Assembly (NCBI GenBank): GCA_964448105.1
Contig: CAYUVK010000033.1
Coordinates: forward strand, 1 to 45,416
Direction of reading: 5' to 3'
DNA length: 45,416 nt
Origin: CAVQBP01 sp964448105
GTDB lineage: Bacteria > Bacteroidota > Ignavibacteria > Ignavibacteriales > Ignavibacteriaceae
The position numbers and the translations under genes are program-made. The notes below the pieces were generated by a model. It worked only from the letters and a program-made list of their open reading frames with translations. It did no database searches and had not been told where the DNA came from. Position 1 is the stretch's first letter, and each line of letters opens with the position of its first letter. This document shows, piece after piece, positions 40,652 through 45,416 of the stretch.

Positions 40652-41593
40652 TCAATAATTTTTATCTAAGGAATGAAGCAATTCACGTAAATGCATTTGT
40701 GAACCGGAGTTAAACCAATCTTCAATTAACCTAAAAGAAATTGATATTTCGGTAGATAATTTTAATTCTTTACTTTTTACTTTTTCTTTTATTTCTTCCC
40801 TTGAAAACCATTTTGCATCTTCGAGTTCTTTATCAAGAAGAGTTATTTCCGTAGTTTCAGCTTCAGCATTAAATCCTATCATTATTGAACCGGGGAAAGG
40901 CCAGGGCTGTGAAGAATGATAAGAAATATTTTTCACTTTAATCCCTGTCTCTTCTAACACCTCACGAGATACTGCATTTTCCAAACTTTCACCCGGTTCA
41001 ACAAAACCTGCAATAACAGAATACCTTTTAGGAGGCCAAACAGGCTGCCTTGCCAATAAACATTTTTCCTCACTAGTAACTATAACAATTATAGCTGGAT
41101 TTGTGTGGGGGAAAAAATTGGAGTTACATTCAGGACAAAAAGCTTTATGTCCTCCTTCTTCTAATATTGTTTGGGATCCGCATTTCCCGCAGAATTTTAC
41201 CCTTTCTTTCCAATAGATCATTGATTTTGCGTAAGCCAGTATAGCAGCTTCTTTTTGATTCAAAATTGATGCAACTTTTCTCAGGTCATCAAATTTATAA
41301 GATTCATTTTTTATAAAAATATTTTCTTCACTTACATCAACAGTGAAGTAGAAATTATCATGGGCTTTACCAAGAAAAATTAAATCATTATTAATAATTT
41401 TTTTTATATCTGCATATTTAAAAAATACTGCTTTAGTTTCAGGATTCAATGTGATTAAATTTTTTGAATTACAAATTGGGATGATTAAGGAATTAGAACT
41501 TTCTAAAAATCTTTTTATTTCATCACTTTTAATTCTATCTTCAGTAAGCCTGTCAAAATCATAAAGAGAAAAATAATTTGCCGGATTATTCAT
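40652..41593 (-). CDS. nudC: NADH pyrophosphatase (NudC family Nudix hydrolase)
   Basis: This 313-aa enzyme cleaves NAD(H) to NMN(H) and AMP and can remove NAD caps from RNA. A zinc ribbon has Cys135, Cys138, Cys153 and Cys156 (CGKCG ... CPEC). The Nudix box is GFVEPGESLENAVSREVLEE with the conserved TGI after it (196-218). SQPWPFPGS (228-236) is the NudC-specific motif. Both N-terminal and Nudix domains are complete. It is transcribed toward the terminator at 40413. Confidence 0.96.
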   Translation of the reverse strand: MNNPANYFSLYDFDRLTEDRIKSDEIKRFLESSNSLIIPICNSKNLITLNPETKAVFFKYADIKKIINNDLIFLGKAHDNFYFTVDVSEENIFIKNESYKFDDLRKVASILNQKEAAILAYAKSMIYWKERVKFCGKCGSQTILEEGGHKAFCPECNSNFFPHTNPAIIVIVTSEEKCLLARQPVWPPKRYSVIAGFVEPGESLENAVSREVLEETGIKVKNISYHSSQPWPFPGSIMIGFNAEAETTEITLLDKELEDAKWFSREEIKEKVKSKELKLSTEISISFRLIEDWFNSGSQMHLRELLHSLDKNY

Positions 41594-41726
41594 AACTAAA
41601 TATCATTTAAACTTTGAGATTATTATAATGCAATAACTAAAAATATAAACAAAAATATTCTTAACAAGAATCGGATTAAACAAATTGATATTTACTAAAC
41701 CATGTTTTATTGATTTTTTGCCGTGA

Positions 41727-42362
41727 TTATAACAATTCATCTAATACTTCGTCAATGTTTTTCAACACCTTATCAGCTGAAGAAAAATTCCCGTTGCTGG
41801 TTAATTCACTCGGAATTACAAAACAATTTATACCGGCACTTTTTGCAGATATTAATCCTCTTTCCGAATCTTCAAAAGCGAGACATTCTTCATTTTTAAA
41901 GCCGCTTTTTTCAACTGCCAGAAGATAAGGTTCGGGTTCAGGTTTAAATTTTGTGTAATCGTCTCCTGTTAGGATAAAATCAAAATATTTTAAAAGACCG
42001 GATGATTTATGAATAATTTCAAAATGGTCTTTCCGTGAACTAGTAACAATACCCATTATATATTTACCGTATAAATTTTCTAGAACTTCTTTTGCACCAG
42101 GAATAACCTTACACTCCTGTTTAAGTATTCTTGCATAAAGTATATCCCGTTCTTTGCGCAGGTTATCTATTGCTTCTGAAGAAAAACCTTTTTCCTTAGC
42201 TAAATGCCATGTCCCATTTCCTTTGATTAAGAAAAATTCAATATACATTTCTCTTGTTAAATTTATCCCGACAGTTGCGAGAACATTTTGGGTTGCAGTA
42301 AAATAAAGTCGTTCGGTATCTACAAGTATACCGTCATTATCCCAAAAGATTGCTTTTATCAT
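41727..42362 (-). CDS. HAD-superfamily phosphatase (beta-phosphoglucomutase-like)
   Basis: This 211-aa hydrolase has motif I DNDGILVDTE (8-17; nucleophile Asp8, acid/base Asp10), motif II VTSSRK, motif III Lys in KFKPEPEPYL and motif IV FEDSERG. The helical cap after motif I marks subclass IA, the group of beta-phosphoglucomutases and sugar phosphatases. The substrate is not readable. It has its own intergenic region on both sides. Confidence 0.92.
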   Translation of the reverse strand: MIKAIFWDNDGILVDTERLYFTATQNVLATVGINLTREMYIEFFLIKGNGTWHLAKEKGFSSEAIDNLRKERDILYARILKQECKVIPGAKEVLENLYGKYIMGIVTSSRKDHFEIIHKSSGLLKYFDFILTGDDYTKFKPEPEPYLLAVEKSGFKNEECLAFEDSERGLISAKSAGINCFVIPSELTSNGNFSSADKVLKNIDEVLDELL

Positions 42363-42822
42363 TTTTTGTTTGAAGTTTTTTGGAATGGAAATTTTTATTT
42401 AAAAAATTGTAACAGCTATTAAAAAATAAAAATTTTTAATTTATAATTCTAATTGAAAAAAGGATATTGTTGGCCCTGAGAGTATAAAAGTGTTTTCTTC
42501 GAGTTCTTTATCCTTAAAATACTTATAATTTTAGGGCTTTCCCTTGAAAATTATCTTAGAAAAATAAAATAAAGTAACCTGATTTGTTTATTTTAATCGT
42601 TAGCTATTAAATCTGTTGTTAAAATAAAAGAGCCTGTCAGCTAAAATCTAATTTGGCAGGCAGGCGATAAAAAATATTATCAAATAATAACTTAAATCAG
42701 TTCCCAATAACTAAACATACGCATGCGGATTATGTAAATATAAAATAACAGACTTTTTGATAGACAATTAAGTTGTATTTTTTTACTGAAAAATCAGAAA
42801 TATATTTTGGAATATATACAAC
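42363..42822. other. 460-nt intergenic region with one terminator-like hairpin
   Basis: No coding frame is convincing. On the minus strand a hairpin GCCTGCCA / TGACAGGC (42661-42654 with 42639-42632) around a 14-nt loop is followed by TCTTTTATTTT and probably ends NUMOD1 gene transcripts. The rest is AT-rich with no repeats noticed. Confidence 0.45.
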
Positions 42823-43410
42823 TTATTTTGATTTTTCCCAGAGATATCCACCTGCTTGTTTAATACGTCCTTGCAGACACATTGATATATTTCTAACTTT
42901 TAATTTTTCACTAGCTTCGCCAATTGATTTAAACTTGCCTGCAATTTTACCGTCCAGGGTTTTTGCAACAACCGGGATAGGTTTCTTGTATCCTCCTCCG
43001 TGATTCTTTATTCTATTTTTATCTTTTGGATTTATATATTCGGCAGTAAAATCGCCACTCTTTTTATTTTTATTTTTACAAAGCTGCCTGATTGTATGTG
43101 CATTTAAACCAATATTTTCCGCAGCATCTTTAGTTGAGGCAAATTTTGCAAAAAATTTACCTTTCTTAAAAATATTTATTGGTTTGCTTCGGGGATTAAA
43201 CCTCTCTGATTTCAATGGAACTTTTAATGGTCGTTTTCCGTTAGCAAAGAGCCAATAATAACCTTTTACAGCTATTCCATCTCTAACAGCGTGTAAAATA
43301 TTTGAGGGGTGAGAATTTATTTTTCTAGCAGCTTCTGATACGCTGTCATATTTACGTACGAACACCCCTGTATTTTGATTGTACGCCCACACAGCTTTTG
43401 GATCTGCCAT
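42823..43410 (-). CDS. Orphan NUMOD1-repeat DNA-binding protein
   Basis: This protein has about 195 aa from the ATG at 43410; AAAGGAG lies 8 nt upstream, which decides the start over the TTG at 43413. It is three NUMOD1-like helix-turn-helix units in a row: AVWAYNQNTGVFVRKYDSVS with EAARKI...GYYW, INIFKKGKFFAKFASTKDAA with the same spacing, and VVAKTLDGKIAGKFKSIGEA with ...GGYLWEK. The protein is strongly basic. NUMOD1 modules normally sit beside a GIY-YIG or HNH homing endonuclease, but no nuclease domain is present. It may be a stand-alone DNA-binding protein or the remnant of a homing endonuclease. Confidence 0.85.
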   Translation of the reverse strand: MADPKAVWAYNQNTGVFVRKYDSVSEAARKINSHPSNILHAVRDGIAVKGYYWLFANGKRPLKVPLKSERFNPRSKPINIFKKGKFFAKFASTKDAAENIGLNAHTIRQLCKNKNKKSGDFTAEYINPKDKNRIKNHGGGYKKPIPVVAKTLDGKIAGKFKSIGEASEKLKVRNISMCLQGRIKQAGGYLWEKSK

Positions 43411-43695
43411 CAAATTTCTCCTTTCATAAAATTATTATTTATGTTTATTATTATTCTTAATGCTAATCCTGATGGTTTGCATATAAAAATTCATAAAGTA
43501 ATCGGGAGATATTTTCTTTATATGCCCTCAGAATTGCCTCCCTAATGAAATGTTTTTGATTAGCTATCTAAATTTAATGTAATTTTTTTTAAAAATACAA
43601 AGAATAATAAAAATTCTCCCTAATTAATACTCCTTAAATACCGAAGAAAATAAAAAATATGCAGATTAATTATAAATACAGATAAACTGCTTAAT

Positions 43696-44688
43696 TTATT
43701 TAAGGGATAATATTTTATTTAGTTCATCTGTGCTTACTTTTAATAAGCCAACCGGCACAAGGCGCGGCGTTAAAGTTTTCCAATTTGCATTTGCTGAAAA
43801 TAATTCTTTAAAAATTGGAAGAGAATCGGAAACTTTCCCATTATTGGCAAGAGTAACCGCATGCCAGTATTTCATTTCTTCATTATCGGGGAACATTTTT
43901 TCTGCAGCAGAATATTCCTCCATAGCTTTCTTCATATCCCCTTTTTCAACCGCAAGATCTCCGTTATTCATATGTTCATAAGCTCTATATACTCTTAAAA
44001 CTCTTTTTAATTCTTTTATTGGCTCAGGATTATCTTCAACTCGAAGATCAATTAATTTATCTTCCCACGGCTTATCTGTTGATTGACCTTTAAAGACCAT
44101 TAAAGCGGCTGATTGCTTCCCTCTTATATCACCTCCGGCCTTCTGCCCAGCTTCTAAAGCTGTTACCATTCTTTCAGCCAAAGGGCTTTTTGCGGTTTTA
44201 AAAGCTTCAGCCATTGCCGGCCATACTCTATCGTTAAGCATAAGATTTGCCTGGACAGAGAAATTATCGCCGATTAGATTTCCTGCAGCTGGTACGCAAT
44301 TTTTGCCTGTATATGATGCAACTCTTCCTTTTGAATCAAGAACAGCAACCTGTCGCAAATCTTTTCCATTATCATCGGAAAGAAGAGAATCAATAACTTG
44401 TGAAGGTTTTAACCCTTTTTTTAATAATTTCAGTCCCCTAATACCGAAAGAAACATTAACAAATGATTGTGTTGCAATGACTCCAACCCCTGCTTCTCCC
44501 CATGGTACAACTGCTCCTACATTAAACCAATGAGATTGAACAGCAACACCAAGCTCTCCGGTAACAGTATCTCTTGCAACAATTGAAAATGTGTGCGCAT
44601 AAGGATTTGAATAAAATGTTTGTGCATTCATATTATCAATTAATAATATTGTAAAACACATTAATATAACCGTTAATTGTTTAATCAT
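43696..44688 (-). CDS. Exported DUF1028 protein with C-terminal TPR-like region
   Basis: This 330-aa protein has a signal peptide (about 1-22, NMNAQ). The DUF1028 domain (about 28-225) is an Ntn-hydrolase-like fold: HTFSIVARDTVTGELGVAVQ, GAGVVATQ-like 'GVGVIATQSFVNVSFG', YTGKNCVPAAG and GGDIRGKQSAAL. A helical TPR-like tail (about 240-320) follows, including AEKGDMKKAMEEYSAAEKMF-type repeats. Some DUF1028 proteins carry such tails. The substrate is unknown. It is divergent from the metallo-beta-lactamase gene. Confidence 0.88.
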   Translation of the reverse strand: MIKQLTVILMCFTILLIDNMNAQTFYSNPYAHTFSIVARDTVTGELGVAVQSHWFNVGAVVPWGEAGVGVIATQSFVNVSFGIRGLKLLKKGLKPSQVIDSLLSDDNGKDLRQVAVLDSKGRVASYTGKNCVPAAGNLIGDNFSVQANLMLNDRVWPAMAEAFKTAKSPLAERMVTALEAGQKAGGDIRGKQSAALMVFKGQSTDKPWEDKLIDLRVEDNPEPIKELKRVLRVYRAYEHMNNGDLAVEKGDMKKAMEEYSAAEKMFPDNEEMKYWHAVTLANNGKVSDSLPIFKELFSANANWKTLTPRLVPVGLLKVSTDELNKILSLK

Positions 44689-44806
44689 TTTTATTTCTCC
44701 TTAAAATTTGTTTTTACTATGTGTAAGATATGATATAGAAAACAAAATTATTCAATTACAAACATAAATTTTTGCTACATTTATATTTTTAATTTTAAAC
44801 GAAAAT

Positions 44807-45416
44807 ATGAGTATAGAGTATCAAATTCTCGGCAAACCGGGGAAAGATAATGCACTTTTTGTCCGATTGAACAGCGGAACAAAAATGTACAGGCTTCTAT
44901 TTGACTGCGGTGAAAAAACCCTTGAAGAGTTAAAGCAATCGGATATAAGAAGCATTGATCATATTTTCTTTTCACATTTGCATATAGACCATATTGCAGG
45001 TTTTGACTATTTCTTCAGAAGAAATTATGATCGTTTAAAACCAATTTTTATCTGGGGACCAGGAGAAACTGCTGAAATAATCCATCATAGGCTGCTTGGT
45101 TACAAATGGAATCTTATAGGTGATTCAGGAGGAAACTGGTTTATTAGTGATATTGGAGAAAAATCATTCAAACAGTTTTATATAAAATTTACCGATGGCT
45201 TTAGAAATATAAAACTTGTTGGTAAAAAAGAGTTTAAAGATGATATGTTTGAAACTAATGATTTTGTAATTAGAAAAATAAAATTAAATCATATAATTCC
45301 GTCAATTGGATATTCTATTGTTGAAAAACCTTTATACAATATTAATAAAGTTGAACTGGAAAGATCTAAATTGCCGCACGGCAGATGGTTGGAAAAATTA
45401 AAAGATCTTTCACTAG
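44807..45416 (+). CDS. Metallo-beta-lactamase fold protein, RNase Z-like (3' truncated by window end)
   Basis: The frame from ATG 44807 runs without stop to the end of the window (203 codons seen). Phe-Ser-His-Leu-His-Ile-Asp-His (55-62) is the HxHxDH metal motif, placed as in RNase Z and related MBL phosphodiesterases, followed by GFDYFFRR and IFIWGPGETAEII (the RNase Z 'GP' motif). The early LFDCGEKT matches the strand before the metal motif. RNase Z matures tRNA 3' ends, but long-form RNase Z-like paralogues with other roles exist. Incomplete, so the substrate call is open. Confidence 0.85.
   Translation, partial: MSIEYQILGKPGKDNALFVRLNSGTKMYRLLFDCGEKTLEELKQSDIRSIDHIFFSHLHIDHIAGFDYFFRRNYDRLKPIFIWGPGETAEIIHHRLLGYKWNLIGDSGGNWFISDIGEKSFKQFYIKFTDGFRNIKLVGKKEFKDDMFETNDFVIRKIKLNHIIPSIGYSIVEKPLYNINKVELERSKLPHGRWLEKLKDLSL

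Overview
The window looks like chromosomal DNA of an uncultured Ignavibacteria-like member of the Bacteroidota/Chlorobiota group. The evidence is the AT-rich composition, a secreted protein with the 'YPNPFNPTT' type IX secretion sorting domain usual in Ignavibacteria, a PorZ-like propeller protein, a TonB-dependent receptor and a DUF4404 protein. A run of 10 Ns at 37601-37610 shows that this is a scaffold.

Layout. 1-4.7 kb, minus strand: tRNA-Thr(UGU), a TlyC/CorC-type CBS membrane protein, an anchored hypothetical protein, a lysine 6-dehydrogenase/saccharopine dehydrogenase-like enzyme and a YqjM-type old yellow enzyme. 4.9-13 kb, minus strand: a carbohydrate-type locus with a parallel beta-helix T9SS cargo protein, a large TonB-dependent receptor, an exported AGE/cellobiose-epimerase-family protein and a broken RraA-family gene. 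13.3-19.8 kb, plus strand: a Crp/Fnr regulator, a PHP phosphoesterase, ribH, the PorZ-like protein and an ABC-F ATPase. 19.8-25.9 kb: a convergent ROK kinase, then rsmA, a PAP2 phosphatase and menG/ubiE on plus, and an Mpv17-like protein, rdgB, a lipoprotein and DUF4404 on minus. 26.5-29.6 kb, plus: a giant metallopeptidase / beta-propeller / outer-membrane-barrel fusion. 29.7-31.7 kb, minus: an MFS transporter behind a frameshifted DUF72 gene. 31.8-40.3 kb, minus: a seven-gene drug-efflux operon (TetR, HlyD, ATPase, TolC, ATPase, permease, permease). 40.6-45.4 kb: nudC, a HAD phosphatase, an orphan three-repeat NUMOD1 protein, a DUF1028 protein and the start of an RNase Z-like metallo-beta-lactamase gene that runs off the window.

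The most unusual part is the efflux operon. Almost every intercistronic junction is filled by a different small repeat: a TCCCGC hairpin, a 78-bp imperfect palindrome, two copies of a ~460-bp element carrying an S23/IVS-type four-helix-bundle gene between inverted repeats, and a six-copy array of a 13-bp palindrome (AACCTTSAAGGTT type). One copy of that palindrome contains the ribosome binding site of the last gene. The two ATPases carry complementary defects (H-loop His to Pro in one, LSGG to LPGG in the other), which predicts a heterodimer with one canonical and one degenerate ATP site. The tetR promoter is a textbook TTGACA-N17-TATATT flanked and overlapped by four GGAAAC/GTTTCC half-sites.

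Several genes are broken or start oddly: the RraA gene has a frameshift plus a large internal deletion, DUF72 has a one-base frameshift, and the ROK kinase and Mpv17-like genes have no ATG at the conserved N-terminus. All function calls come from reading motifs by eye; no database search was run.
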